Source: Sipunculus nudus
Taxonomy: Eukaryota; Annelida; Sipuncula; Golfingiida; Sipunculidae
Reading direction: 5' to 3'
DNA length: 64,000 nt
Assembly (NCBI GenBank): GCA_026874595.1
Contig: CM049315.1
Coordinates: forward strand, 10,912,664-10,976,663
Part shown: one piece after another, positions 52,587-63,733 of the stretch
How the letters are laid out: the number at the start of each line of letters is the position of its first letter
Position numbering within the stretch: the stretch's first letter is position 1
Translations under genes and position numbers: made by a program
The notes under the pieces: generated by a model
Told to the model about the DNA's origin: nothing
Seen by the model: only the letters and a program-made list of their open reading frames with translations
Database searches by the model: none

Positions 52587-52725
52587 TGTTATGAAGACAA
52601 ATTATTGAGGGGAAAAATCCTGGGCCGATCCGGGAGTCGAACCCAGGTCGGTGGCGCACAAGTCCGGCGTACCAACCGCTTCGCTAGCAAAGCAGTTCGG
52701 TCCACTTTTAAGGCACCGCGTAACA
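52587..52725 (-). repeat. TRIM copy 1, LTR (5' LTR in minus orientation)
   Basis: Begins TGTTATG and ends CGTAACA on the plus strand. The A and B boxes are intact, 43 bp apart start to start. A ~16-bp segment after the A-box side is missing compared with the other LTRs. Confidence 0.75.
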
Positions 52726-53730
52726 GCGCGCAAAACCAACATCACGACAATGGAACTGATGAATTTCGACAGATCTAATAAATTCTTTAAAGGTAAAAGA
52801 TCTGGTTGAAAATAATATAAAACAAAACCAACACGCCAAACCAGTCTCCTTTAAGCATTGATGACATCTCCAGCCCCCCCCCCCCCCCCCCCCATGATTT
52901 TGTCCATTGATTCAATTACATTTAAGCAAACCGATAATGCTAGCACAACCAAGTTGTCCTAATACCAAAATTGCAGTGGTTTGAATGCTCGATTACATGC
53001 TTACATGTAGGAGAGCGAGGACAAAACTCATGACAAAACAGAAAAAAATTACAGTATTACAATAAAACCGAAAACTGACAGCAAATCCATAACATTACAC
53101 ACTCAATGTATCTCAAGGGTCTATAAAATTAATTGATATTTTCAACAAGATTTAATAAATTAATTGGACCCAACTACTTCAACGTATGAGCATGTGACCA
53201 AAACTACAAGGCAGTTACAAATCAGCTGAGAACTGATCTGCCCTTAATATATAACACGAGTATAGTAATGAGAGCAGAGCATCGTGAGACCGAAAACGTT
53301 TTGAATTCTACAAACTTATATAACATATGGAAGACAGAAAAAAGAGAGACACTGTTTAACCCGTCTACCACATATTAAAACGTCACAAAAAACCTCTGAT
53401 ATATGTATAATACATATACATGTATAACAAACATGTTATTCCTTGAACAAGTCATACCAATTCTCAGTTGGTTTTCACAACAACTGCTTTATCCATTGCA
53501 CTCCCTTCAAATTACAAAGGGAGGTAACTCATTCATTGGCTGACTGAACTTTCCACAGGTCAAATATTTAGAACCCATCTGACTTTTTGAGCTCTGGTCA
53601 CGTGATCAGCTATTCATCATAAGTTGCAGCAGTGATCCCTGCTTTTTCCATGGACCTTGAGCTTACGAACTCGCCGTACAAATTACATGTTGAATGGTCA
53701 GTGTAATGGCATCAATACCATGTCGGTGTG
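52726..53730. other. Non-coding stretch, includes the receptor gene 3' flank
   Basis: It holds a 19-base C run near 52876-52894. It presumably contains the 3' untranslated region of the receptor gene, but I could not place a polyadenylation signal with confidence. Confidence 0.4.
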
Positions 53731-54281
53731 TTATAGCACGGGCTTAAAGAGACGGACAAACCCGAGAATACATGCTGTAGGCACAATGATAAAAAACAAA
53801 AACAGCCAGAAGAAGAAACGGTCCACGATTTCAGCAACTTCCTTCCACTCATTCCTCGGCGGAGGTTCTTCCCCCTCAGAGCATGAGCATGATTTCAGTT
53901 TGCTGCGCTCGGGTGTTTGGTTCATGGCCTCCACGTGTGAGTTCTCTACCACATGAGACGGCTTCTTATTAAGAAGTTCCACCTCGACTTCTTCTTGTAA
54001 AGCAAATGAATTGTTTCTATTGGCGTGTTTGCTGTCGTTCTCGTTTGCCTCTCGCCATGAAGCACGTGACCTGCATATAGCGTTACTTTTGGTCATCAGT
54101 CTCTTTTTGTACTTATAGTCTGGGTTATCCATGCGCATGACCTTTGTCATGACGTTAAATACAATGAAGCGGAGCCATCTTGGCGGTTTGTTGTCCGCTG
54201 ATTGAAAGTGCATCTTAATAACGAGTACGGAGGCCGCCACGGACAGGGTAGTCGCCATCATGAAATAAGTAAGGTATATGG
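53731..54281 (-). CDS. Receptor gene last exon: TM3, cytoplasmic loop, TM4
   Basis: Preceded by ttttgtatttcag. It completes TM3 (AIYLTYFMMATTLSVAASVL), then the conserved post-TM3 PPRWLRF helix start, a charged loop with a CSCSEGEE patch, the pre-TM4 helix WKEVAEIVDRFFFW and TM4 (LFLFFIIVPTACILGF). It ends FKPVL and stop TAA at 53731-53733. Confidence 0.9.
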
Positions 54282-55570
54282 CTGAAATACAAAATAAAAA
54301 TATTCAGATATTGCAGAGAATTTTGAGATATTAATATATATATATATAGTAAACGTCCAGTCTGTCATCCGAAAGGAAAATGCTAAACATCCGACAATCG
54401 ACAAAGACAGCACTAAATAACGTAAACGGGTATTCGACGAAGACTGTTTTTCCTTTTGAAAACCACATTTAGATGCACACTGAGATTCAGGGACTCGGTT
54501 AGTTTGTATAACGCTGTGCGTTATGTGTACCTTTTGTCTTTGATATTGCCCATACAACTAGTGTGTGATAATGACGGAGAAATTGATGTAAGTACTGATT
54601 ATTGTTTTTAATCAATTTTTTTGTTTAAATTTAAATTTCACTTATTAAGTTTACTTGCATGAGTTGAAAGTGCATCTCAGAACGATACAAAAGAACACAA
54701 AAAAGGTTGTGACACTAGCTACGTTTGTAATCATCCAATTTATCTGGTTTTAAATATGGAGTAACAACGTATCTCTCACAATCAAGATATGCGTATTCCT
54801 GAATGAACACAAGATGGCGCTGGGATGCAAATGAAGTATTACCGTAATTAATACTGTAGCGCCCAATAAGTAACGAATTCCTCACCTATGATAGGTATGG
54901 CATCGGAGGTGTCTGGAACATTGCTAGCGACAAGGAGAAGAAACACAGATATGGACACAAGGATGGATACACCCAAGGAAACTTTCTCCCCCGAATCCGC
55001 GGGAAGCATAAATATGGTCAAAAGTACCCCACTCAGCATCAAGCACGGAAGTAAAATATACATGAAATAAAACGTGTACTTTCGCCGGATGTAGATAGTG
55101 AAATAAACCTCCGGGAAACTCTCATCTTGGTAATATTTGTATATCATGTTGATGCCCTTGACGTCAGTTTTTAATATTTCCCACTCCCCGTGTTGTATGT
55201 AGGTGTCCAGGCCTACGTAGTCTAATGAGCTGGTCAAATTCACTTTGTCTGCCGTGTAAACCCAGGTTTCGATCTCCATGGTACATTTTTGATCATCGAA
55301 CGGATAGAAGTTCATGTCCAGAGCACAGGCAATAGCGAACACGCCCCCTGGCTGCCAGCGGGCCTCTCCGTTATTCCGCACGGTAATCCAGAAACGCTTA
55401 TAGTGGTCCGAGTCAAACAGCCTGTTGGCGCTGTAACGAATAAAAAAAAAAAAAATTTTTATCAATAACATTTGTTAACGACAAATAACATTATCATCGG
55501 TCTGTATCAAAATGATACATTAACAAAAGAAAATTAAATTACATACACTAAACATTCTATATACATATAT

Positions 55571-55627
<57 letters not shown>

Positions 55628-58600
55628 ATTTTATCATACATTCATAGATTACGTTTCATTTGTGAAATAGTAACTCTGATGATAAAATCTCATACTCTTC
55701 ATTCTTCGCGTTCGATTTTCATAGTAAAAGTATGCAAATTGTTACGAAGACAAATAAATGAGGGAAAAATCCCGGGCCGATTTGGGAGTCGAACCCAGGT
55801 TGGTGGCGCACAAGTCCTGCGTACCAACCGCTTCGCTAGAAAAGCAAGCTTTACTAGCGAGACAGTTTGGTCCACTTTCATGTCACCCCGTAACACACCC
55901 CCTCTTAAGAGCGTTCTGCTATCAGAACAAGACTAATTATCCCATGAGTCACTCTTTGGTGAGCTTATTCCCTGGGCCACAAAGTTAACCGTCACGTTGG
56001 ACGAGCCCCCATTTTGTTACGAAGGCAAATAAATGAGGGGAAAATCCTGGGCCGATCCGGGAGTCGAACCCAGGTCGGTGGCGCACAAGTCCGGCGTACC
56101 AACCGCTTCGCTAGAAAAGCAAGCTTTAACTGGCGAGACAGTTCGGTCCGCTTTTATGTCACCCTTTAACAAAATGCATACAGATTTTTGTTGCGAAGTC
56201 CTTAGTCATGCGAACATAAATGAATGCTTCAAACAATGACCCGCAAAATTGATCAAAATGGAAACTGTACATATATACATTAACAGAATGAAACATATTA
56301 GCTGTAGAACACTTAAGCTCCCACACAGAGTAAGGTTTCCGGAAGATAATGTCCCACAGCAATTGTGGCTACTCTGTTTAGCTCCTTTTAAACAAGCCGA
56401 CCTTTTTTATGATGCTCTTTTCACTTATTTAGCAGATTTATCTGGACCTCCTTATAATTCTTAGGAGAAAGCAATGCTTGATAAATACCCAGTCACACAC
56501 CTGGTTGAAATATATACAGAATTTGAGTGAAGATCGTTCTGTAAGGCGACCTCTGGCGGAGATAGTTACACACCCACCTGTTACCAATAGCGAGTTTGGG
56601 AACCCACATCCTCCGGGGGTCAAGGACGAGTGACGTCAACCCGCCGTAATCCGAGGCATTCCACACTAAGAACTCATCCTTCCACTCCTGCCGGGCGATA
56701 ATAGGTTAAAATTCAGACACGTACGTTACCAGCAACTGGTCACAACTGCTGTCCTACTAAACAATGAACTAATCATAATCCCTAGTAAGGGTGTCATTTT
56801 CTAATATTCGGTTGTTTACTAATTGGTGATTTTTTTTTGGCCTTAGTAGAAAACAATTTGAATGTATGATGAAAATTGTGTCCATTATTTACAATATATC
56901 TAACCAATGTCCAACATTATCATAGGCAATAAATTGGGATTGTCTTGGGTCTAGAACTTATAAAAAATATATGGCAATGAAGATAGCTTGGAATGCGACT
57001 CGTTCTAGTGTCCAGATGAGATAACTGAGTCCCGAGAACTCCATACTCCCCACTGAATAGTTGAGAAGCATGTATTATTTTGAATAAATAAATGTAATAC
57101 TTTGTCTTAGTTGGAATAACCTGTGGAGAATACTTATAGGAAATGAAACTTTCATGCATAAATTTTGTTTCTTTCTCAGATTGCATTTTTTCCATATCTG
57201 CTATGTTTGGAACTATCATGTGTTTTTTACAGGCCTGAACATGCAAGATAAATATGGTTTTCTTCCAAGATCTTATGCCAGAAGTCCTGGATAACATGTT
57301 TAATCACGATGATTTCTACATCCACTTTGCTGTAAATTGACAAAATACATAGCAAAATCGTGAAATATATAAGCAACAACACTTGTATTAAGACAGATAT
57401 GTACGTGTGCAAAATTAAGTGATCAGTAACTGAAAAAAGGCTTTATCAGGTAAAATGAAACAACCACCGCAAGATGATAAGGAGAAACCTTTAAAATTCA
57501 ATCCCTTGTTCTAATAAATATCTGCAGCAATCCTGAAGAAGTTGTTCGGCCAATTTGTAATTTCTCATAGAAGCAGAATTGTACGTGACAAACGGTGACT
57601 TTTTGTTCTTTCTTGACATATTTAAAGATATCAGGCTATCAGGCTTGAGTACACTTTCATGAATGCCATATACAATTCATACAATTGTCGAAAGATGGCG
57701 CCACCGAATTGATCAACTGGATTAATACATAATTATGCAATATATCCAAAACTTTGTGAAACACTACATGTACAGCCATTGCAGAGAAAAAAACTATTTG
57801 TGTCTTTATTTGCCAACATAGACTATAATTAAGTCCGGTTGAAAGAAATGTCTGCGACAATTTTGAAAAAAAAAAATCCCGAAAAATATGCACGTATACA
57901 AAAAATACAGCGAGAATCTGTCCACCATTGCTGGGGTGAAGAAGAGGAGCTGAAGTGGACGATTATTACATAAAACACCGTTTAAAATCACTGAAGCCGC
58001 TATTATTATTCAGGGTATACCAAAGCGGGCTCTTCAGGGTTTTACATATCTGGTTGGATTCAAATTTCTGCTCATAACAAAAGCCTCCCGTATCTTAATG
58101 TCGAAAGGGATATGAATCCTCCATCAGGGGCTGTTTATATGACCCCAGTTGTGGGTAATGTTTTTTAGGTGGTTCTACCGGGTTGGGCCTTTTAACACGT
58201 TTCTCATTACGGATGGCGGTGAACAGGGATGAGAATTGAAGGATCTTCATTTGTTTCCATCGTAACTTGTTACGAATAAATTTAGCACATTTGTTGCAGA
58301 AAAATGCTACGTGGACACAAGTGTTTGCGTAGGAAGAACTTGCCTTAAGGGACTTAGTTTCTGTTTAGATTTTTTAGCCCAATGTGGTACTTCAAATGGC
58401 TACTTTATTTCTTACAAAGGCCACAGGTGAGATGAGGTGTTGATCATTACGTTAGGATGGTGATCATAATGCGAGATTGCGATCGGCCCGTGTAAATATG
58501 ACTATACTAGTGACTGGATGTCAAGTACCGCTTAAAATATCCATGAGCACTGGGGCCGCTGTACTGGGACCCATTCATGAGCTGGGCTGGTGCGGCTAGA

Positions 58601-59616
58601 GGCGGGCGGTGTAAGAACTGTTTCATATGCACAGCACCTGCCTTCCCAGCATGCCTCAGGGCAGTTCCATTATATCAGATTGGGAGTCGGGAACTCTCAT
58701 CAGGGAAGCCCGCAGCCGGCAGCGTGTCGGCATAATCCCCCAGACATGTAAATTAACACTTTCGGCCGTCCAGGGCCACGGGCTTGATGAAAGAATTTTT
58801 AACAATTGTAAACAACAATCCGATACAAGAAACTCACCGCTGTCAGCCAGCCACTCATTTTCAGAATCTGTCGCTTCTCGTCCTGAAATTCCAAAGAAAT
58901 AACATGTTGTAAGAAAATAGGGAAAATATTAAACTCTAATGTCCTGAAAAGGCTTAGGGTCTCAATATTACATTAAAATATCAATTTGCTTGTATTCAAT
59001 TCCCTTAAGTTAAACTATCCAGTATTCAATTTAATATATTTCCTTCAATGTAGAGAAAAAAGTATGTCATTGTAATATTCTAAAATTAACTTCCGATTAC
59101 TTTAAGTAGCAAACCGTTACGAAACGAGCTGCTCAATAATACTTGAAAGCTAAGCTGAACAGTATTTGGAGCAGTCTTAGAGTTAATTCAATTATATTTT
59201 GATGTACCATAGTTGCATCGCAAACAGGTGCAAAACGTGTACTAAATTCAGCTTATTGCTGCATAAAATACTGCCTGTTTCAAATTTAATTACGTTGGAA
59301 TTCATTCACATGTCAAGTTTTCAGGGGCTCTAACTTTCTCTACAAAACCCATTCTTAGGGGTTGGGATTCGTCCAAAAAAAAAAACTCACTTTCTAAACG
59401 TGCCAATGTTGGGAAGAACTTTATGCTCAATACGGCAAAGTTAGGCGTTATTTAACGTTGTCTAGGTATTTAGTATATGCCAAAGCCTGACGTCCAATGT
59501 AACAGCAAGAACCAATATCACGTGATAATGAATAAAAACTGATAACAAATGGGTCGAGGTACCGTTTTTTTTCTCTGAACCAGATTATGCGATATTGTTA
59601 CCCGTGTTAAATTGCC

Positions 59617-59673
<57 letters not shown>

Positions 59674-61280
59674 CGGATAGACAGACAGACACAACAGCTA
59701 GACAGACGGACCGACAGGATGAGACAGAACTCGGAGATTTTGGACACGTCTGACTGCTACCCGTATGAAAGCCTTTGTATATGTAACACACACACACACA
59801 TAGAGAGAGAGAGAGACAGACAGACAGACAAGAGCTAGACAGACAACTAGACTGAGTGACACACATGCAGAATGAGAGAGAGAGAGAGAGAGAGAGTGAG
59901 AGAGAAACAGATGAAGATCAGAGAAGAAGAGGGGAGCCGTCAAGCCGTGCCGCAGATCGATTGCCATGGGTAAGACATGGATTAGGGACAATCTAAACTG
60001 GGAGATGCATGGACACGTGTGACTAACAGCATGGTGGCGTGTGACGACGCATACCGATAACGAGGCTCACCTTTAAGGAACACCGGGAACGATCCTTCTC
60101 TCCTCGTCTAAATCTACAGGTCACGAGTAACTTTACTATTAATAAGTTACAATGAATGGAGAGCCGTGAAAAGTTTAGTATTCCAGCTGCAGTTTGCCGT
60201 GAGGCAAAGATGGATAATTATGCATGGGCCATCCCGAACATGCGTTAAAAAAAAAAGCCACCGGGCAAGAATACCAGTTGATTAAGAGGCTCTGCGCAAC
60301 ACAAAACAGCAGCGGTGGGGGACTAAATTTTATGGATAATTATATTAAATCCGAAAAGGAGGCGTTTGATGTGATCATTACGGTTTAATGACAGGAGGTA
60401 ATATCTGTGTGGTCTATATTTGGTTGGTCTTTTCTCACTCGTTATCTCAAGCTGATCTGCATTGCTGTGTGGTGAACATTAGAGTCTCTCATACGTTTAC
60501 CCTAGCACTGATCTCTATTTGATGAGTATAACGAATATCAAAATTAAAAAAATCCAGTTTTAAAACATTTTTCAAACAGACTTACAATTCCAGAGTGGTA
60601 ACAGTGGTAACACCATAGCAGTAACCATAGAAATGACACACCCAGGATGTATTTAATATATCAAACCTTGGCAGTGCGTATAGTTGTTAAATTTCATGTT
60701 ATTTCTTTGCAATATATTTGTATCAACCTCCAGATTGCATGGTCTCAAATTTCACTCGTAATATTTTGAAGATTGACATCTAAACGATTATTGTGGTAAA
60801 ATAAGGATAGGAATCCGTTTCCTGCATAGGATATGGATTCAGACAACGTACTGGAAGCAATAGGTCAGTACAAGACTTCCATTTATAACGATTTATAAAG
60901 ATATTTTATAATAGGCCCACTTTCTTCTGGTGCAAAATTGCAAAACCTTTATGAATTTTCAGGGAACCAGAGATAACAAATTACGTAACATGAGTTTTAC
61001 ACAATCTGTCTGTCAATCGGAACCCCCGGCAGTCATTCAGATTACTAAAGGTTTGCTATTTTAAGAAACATTATAAAAACAATTGTTAACAAAGTGTGTA
61101 AATGACTGATATTGTGTTTCGATATTAAAGATGGGGTATAACTTACAAGGTCGTTTATCTGCTGCAGGCTGAACCTGACTTTGACCTGGACTGTCTCCAG
61201 TGCGTTGTAGCGAGGACGCACGGTGAAGTCATAGTTGTTGAACAGATCCTTGGTCAGACGATGCTCGTCCGAGAGCGCTG
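53731..61280 (-). CDS. Nicotinic acetylcholine receptor-like Cys-loop channel subunit, five 3' exons
   Basis: A pentameric ligand-gated cation channel subunit of the plasma membrane. Exons on the minus strand are 61280-61147, 58882-58838, 56687-56578, 55430-54886 and 54281-53731; all have GT-AG borders and phases that join exactly. About 461 residues are encoded. In order: first helix (TKDLFNNYDF), loop D region (MSGWLTAEWKDEFLVW), loop A (WVPKLAIGN), the Cys-loop with 13 residues between cysteines and FYPFD inside it, a loop B tryptophan (ETWVY), TM1, TM2 (GEKVSLGVSILVSISVFLLL), TM3, a ~110-residue cytoplasmic loop and TM4. GEK before TM2 fits cation selectivity. Loop C lacks the vicinal cysteine pair, so this is a non-alpha-type subunit. 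N-glycosylation sites NAS and NLT are present. The signal-peptide exon is not found and the 5' end is incomplete. TRIM copy 2 lies in the intron 55431-56577. Confidence 0.9.
54886..55430 (-). CDS. Receptor gene exon: Cys-loop to TM3 start
   Basis: Preceded by attcgttacag, followed by gtgaggaatt. It encodes the outer beta strands, the Cys-loop (CALDMNFYPFDDQKC), ETWVYTADKVNLT, a loop C region without paired cysteines (YKYYQDESFPEVYFTIYI), TM1 with FYFMYILLPC, TM2 and SDAIPII at the start of TM3. The upstream pyrimidine tract contains a 14-base poly-T run on the coding strand. Confidence 0.92.
55561..55625. repeat. (AT)n microsatellite in receptor intron
   Basis: Interrupted AT tract of about 60 bp. 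Confidence 0.9.
55740..55895 (-). repeat. TRIM copy 2, LTR (3' LTR in minus orientation)
   Basis: 156 bp, ends TGTTACG/CGTAACA. The tRNA-like module is intact, with B box GGTTCGACTCC and a five-base T terminator. Confidence 0.85.
55999..56011 (-). promoter_or_regulatory. Primer binding site of TRIM copy 2 (tRNA-Pro type)
   Basis: TGGGGGCTCGTCC on the minus strand, three bases from the LTR end. Complementary to the 3' end of tRNA-Pro as known from retroviral primer sites. Copy 1 has the same site with one change at 52571-52583. Confidence 0.75.
56015..56171 (-). repeat. TRIM copy 2, LTR (5' LTR in minus orientation)
   Basis: 157 bp. The plus-strand right end reads TTTAACA instead of CGTAACA, a change at a former CpG plus its neighbour. 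The A and B boxes are intact. Confidence 0.85.
56578..56687 (-). CDS. Receptor gene exon: loop D to loop A
   Basis: Preceded by cgcccggcag, followed by gtgggtgtg. It encodes EWKDEFLVWNASDYGG and LDPRRMWVPKLAIGN. It contains the W-x-P of loop A, but lysine takes the place of the usual aspartate after WVP. The NAS glycosylation site lies in WNASDY. Confidence 0.9.
58838..58882 (-). CDS. Receptor gene exon: 45-nt MSGWLTA exon
   Basis: Preceded by ggaatttcag, followed by gtgagtttc. It encodes DEKRQILKMSGWLTA. A 45-base exon at this position is the classic small exon 3 of nicotinic receptor genes. Confidence 0.9.
59620..59900. repeat. (GA)n and (GACA)n microsatellites in receptor intron
   Basis: GA tracts at about 59623-59667, 59803-59816 and 59874-59898, with GACAGACAGAC and CACACACA segments between. 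The open frames on the minus strand are artefacts. Confidence 0.9.
61147..61280 (-). CDS. Receptor gene exon: N-terminal helix and first strands
   Basis: Preceded by gttcttccag, followed by gtaagttat. It encodes ALSDEHRLTKDLFNNYDFTV and then RPRYNALETVQVKVRFSLQQINDL. The start is either 61280 or 61277, because two AG acceptors lie in cagcag. The upstream signal-peptide exon is not identified. Confidence 0.85.
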
Positions 61281-61460
61281 CTGGAAGAACAAAAGATCAC
61301 GTGACCAAAACGGATATAATGTGATATATGGTAAAAGTAACCTACATTGTAATGATTCTGTCATATTTAGATATAAAAGTTAGATATTCTTGTAGTCCTA
61401 CGACTTCCTGATAGCCCCACCAGGACCCCTGACGAAGCTTATGCCAATAAAGGGACATCA

Positions 61461-61660
61461 GGGGCGGATCTGGGATGTGAGAAAAATGGGTCCAACCCAG
61501 GATGACTTATGAGTAATCCTAAAGGGGGAAGTCCGGAAAAGGGGGGGTCTAGGCCCAAAAGCGGTCTTAACCCCTTAAATAAGGTGCAGTGACTGAAAAA
61601 AAGGAGGGGGTGTCCGAACCCCCTGTCCCACCCCCCGGATCCGCTTCTGGGTTACGCTTC
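61461..61660. mobile_element. hAT-type MITE, CAGGGGCGGATC family
   Basis: The left end CAGGGGCGGATCTGGGA and the right end CCCGGATCCGCTTCTGG are imperfect inverted repeats. The interior has GGGTCCAACCCAGGATGAC and GGGTGTCCGAACCCCC, a sequence order shared with the fragment at 11510. The 8-bp flanks do not match, so the duplication has decayed or the ends are misplaced. It lies upstream of the first receptor exon seen. Confidence 0.6.
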
Positions 61661-63201
61661 CGTAACATGAGTTTGCCTGGTCAGGTTCACCTGGCATTGA
61701 CTAATGGAGAGGGCTCTCCGTGGACAAATCAGTCACACTGAGTCATAATGGTATATAATCCTGTGAAATAAAACTATATTGTAGTGTTCTAGAGTAGCTC
61801 AAATTATTTAATGGATTGTTGCTTGGGTGTTACTCTAACAATCCACAAAATGTAATCATAATCCGTTCATGCTAACATACAAACCAACGAACCTTCCTGG
61901 CTGAGGTATAATCATCTTGGAAACCGGTCGTGGGAATTGTCTCGGCCCTAACGTTGATATTTGCACCGGTACAACCAACGAAAGCTAAACAAGCTATCAT
62001 CATTTAACTGAAGGATTCGTTTTTTTTTAATTTTTTTCAGTGAACATGTGACCCATTTGATTAAATCTTTTTTATCAATTTTATCCTCTTTGGGAACACG
62101 CGCTTGCTCCTGAATACATGAAAACATAAAAATATAAATGACTTGGTCCTTGTAAAACAGATATAAATCAATTGTTTTTTTTTCTAATTTTTCTTTTCAA
62201 AACAGATTAATCTTTCTACAAGAGCATCTATGACCTTTTGAATTCAAAGTTGTCGATTTGACAACCCTTTGTTTTCAGTGAAATATCTTATTAATCTTTA
62301 ATTGAAGTATATTTGAAATACTTGTTGTTCCCAAACAATCAAATAGATCGGCTGACTACAGGCCCAATTTCCAATGTTGTATGTTGTCGATTGATAAATG
62401 TATACCTTTCCATCACACCTCGCCAAATACAGTAGTTAAACATCTGATTTAAAATCAAAGTTAATGCACGTCATTTAAGAAAATTAATGCATTAACATGT
62501 GAATGTCTTTTAAAACCCCTATTTTTTATCTATGTTAAGAAACAAAATGTGTTCCGGTTTTAGGTAGCATAACCTAAATGTTGAACCTTACCCGAACAGT
62601 GTTTGGAGTAGTCTGTATTATAGTTTCAACCTGTCAAATTCATTATAATTCCCATCCGTAAAAGAAAATTGATATACTTTTCTTTAATAACCTCACATTG
62701 CGCTACAAGCAGGTGCCAAAATAGGTGTACTGTTTGAAATAACAGTTACGTTAAGATTTGCCATTAATATATTTTAAGTCGCTGTTACGCGGCTAGTTTA
62801 CCTGGTGACCTGAGCGTGGTGACTGATTCGTGTTGACAAAATAAACTTGGTGTCAAATTTAATCACGTGGGAGTCCATTCACTGAACACCTTTAAGAGGT
62901 CTTGACGTCTTCCTCTTCATAACCAATTTTCTAAGGTGGTAATTTGCAGCTGAAGCCCAACGTACTTTATTTCAATTTCTTTCTTTCACGTGGTCAGCCT
63001 TGTGCCAGACACATATTTCCTGACTAACAGATTTCACATAACAGGAAGCTTATTTGGTGACTGTTTAAGTATGACATGAGCAAAAAAAAAAGAAAAAAAG
63101 AAAAAAAAGGAAAAATCTGTCTGCATTTATATGTGAACTCCTTTTGAATTAATATATGTTATATAGATATGTTCTCCGGATGGGTAGAGAGTGGTAAGGA
63201 G

Positions 63202-63249
<48 letters not shown>
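61661..63249. other. Non-coding stretch
   Basis: No supported exon was found on either strand, although the receptor's signal-peptide exon could be here or further right. An AT microsatellite lies at about 63207-63249 and an A-rich tract at 63082-63112. Confidence 0.4.
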
Positions 63250-63252
<3 letters not shown>

Positions 63253-63420
63253 TGAAATCCCGCTAACACGACCTCCTGAGGGACTAGTCAAAGTGATCGT
63301 GTTGGTGGGTTGGTCATATGTGAGGACCTTCTGATCATATGAGTACCTTAAAAAACAATGTTCTGTGTTGGAAAGCAATTTTCATTTATTAAAAAAACAT
63401 TTAGTTCACATAAGTATTAC
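63250..63420 (+). mobile_element. pogo/Tigger-like DNA transposon left end
   Basis: A TA dinucleotide is followed by CAGTGAAATCCCGCTAACAC and GACCTCCTGAGGGACTAG, then GTGATCGTGTTGGTGGG. This strongly resembles the CAGTgnAACCccGnTAAcACGA termini of pogo/Tigger-type elements. No matching right terminus is found before the window ends. Extent uncertain. Confidence 0.5.
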
Positions 63421-63733
63421 ATAAAAAAGACATTAAAATGTTTATTGTTCAGAAACAGCTCATGTTCGCATTGCCTAATAATTAAGAAAAATCACAAAAA
63501 TGTCTCAAATCGTTTTTAATGTTTCGGTAACTTCATATTAACTTAAATAGAACCAGTCTGAGTTGAACCACGAATAGTTCACAAAAACCAATGATTTATA
63601 CATAATTTAATAAATAATGCACTTTATTCAATATGAGATTATTTTTTCTGATAAAAGAGCTTATTTCAAATAATTAACTACCATAAAATTCATGTTGGTC
63701 AAACATATGTGTTTTTGTATGAAAACAATCAAT

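Larger units (their letters stand above)
52313..52725 (-). mobile_element. TRIM-type miniature LTR element with tRNA-like LTRs, copy 1
   Basis: Plus-strand ends TGTTACG...CGTAACA bound two direct repeats, at 52313-52467 (155 bp) and 52587-52725 (139 bp, with a ~16-bp deletion), around a 119-bp interior. Read on the minus strand, the interior starts 3 nt after the first LTR with TGGGGGCTCGTCT (52583-52571), one mismatch from the first 13 bases of a tRNA-Pro-type primer binding site. It ends with AAGAGGAAATG, a polypurine tract, before the second LTR. The LTR at 52587-52725 carries A box TAGCGAAGCGG (52686-52676) and B box GGTTCGACTCC (52643-52633). In the other LTR the boxes are degenerate. 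Flanking tetramers GCAC and GCGC differ by one base. No protein is encoded, so movement would need enzymes from another element. Confidence 0.8.
55740..56171 (-). mobile_element. TRIM-type miniature LTR element with tRNA-like LTRs, copy 2
   Basis: The best-preserved copy, 432 bp, inside a receptor intron. LTRs at 55740-55895 (156 bp) and 56015-56171 (157 bp) flank a 119-bp interior. Both sides carry the tetramer AAAT directly against the ends, a 4-bp target duplication. On the minus strand the first LTR (56171-56015) is followed after AAA by TGGGGGCTCGTCC (56011-55999), identical to the first 13 bases of the tRNA-Pro primer site familiar from gammaretroviruses. The interior ends AAGAGGGGGTG (55906-55896), the polypurine tract. 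Each LTR contains an A box TAGCGAAGCGG (56113-56103; 55838-55828) and a B box GGTTCGACTCC (56070-56060; 55795-55785), 43 bp apart as in tRNA, then a T run (56044-56041; 55769-55765) that could stop RNA polymerase III. It is non-coding. Confidence 0.88.

Noticed and set aside
53657-53956. Plus-strand 99-codon frame
   Set aside because: Shadow of the receptor's last exon on the opposite strand.
52587-56171. tRNA genes at the A/B-box sequences in the LTRs
   Set aside because: The T arm and box spacing look like tRNA, but no acceptor stem pairs and the anticodon arm is not convincing. The sequences are integral to the repeated LTR.
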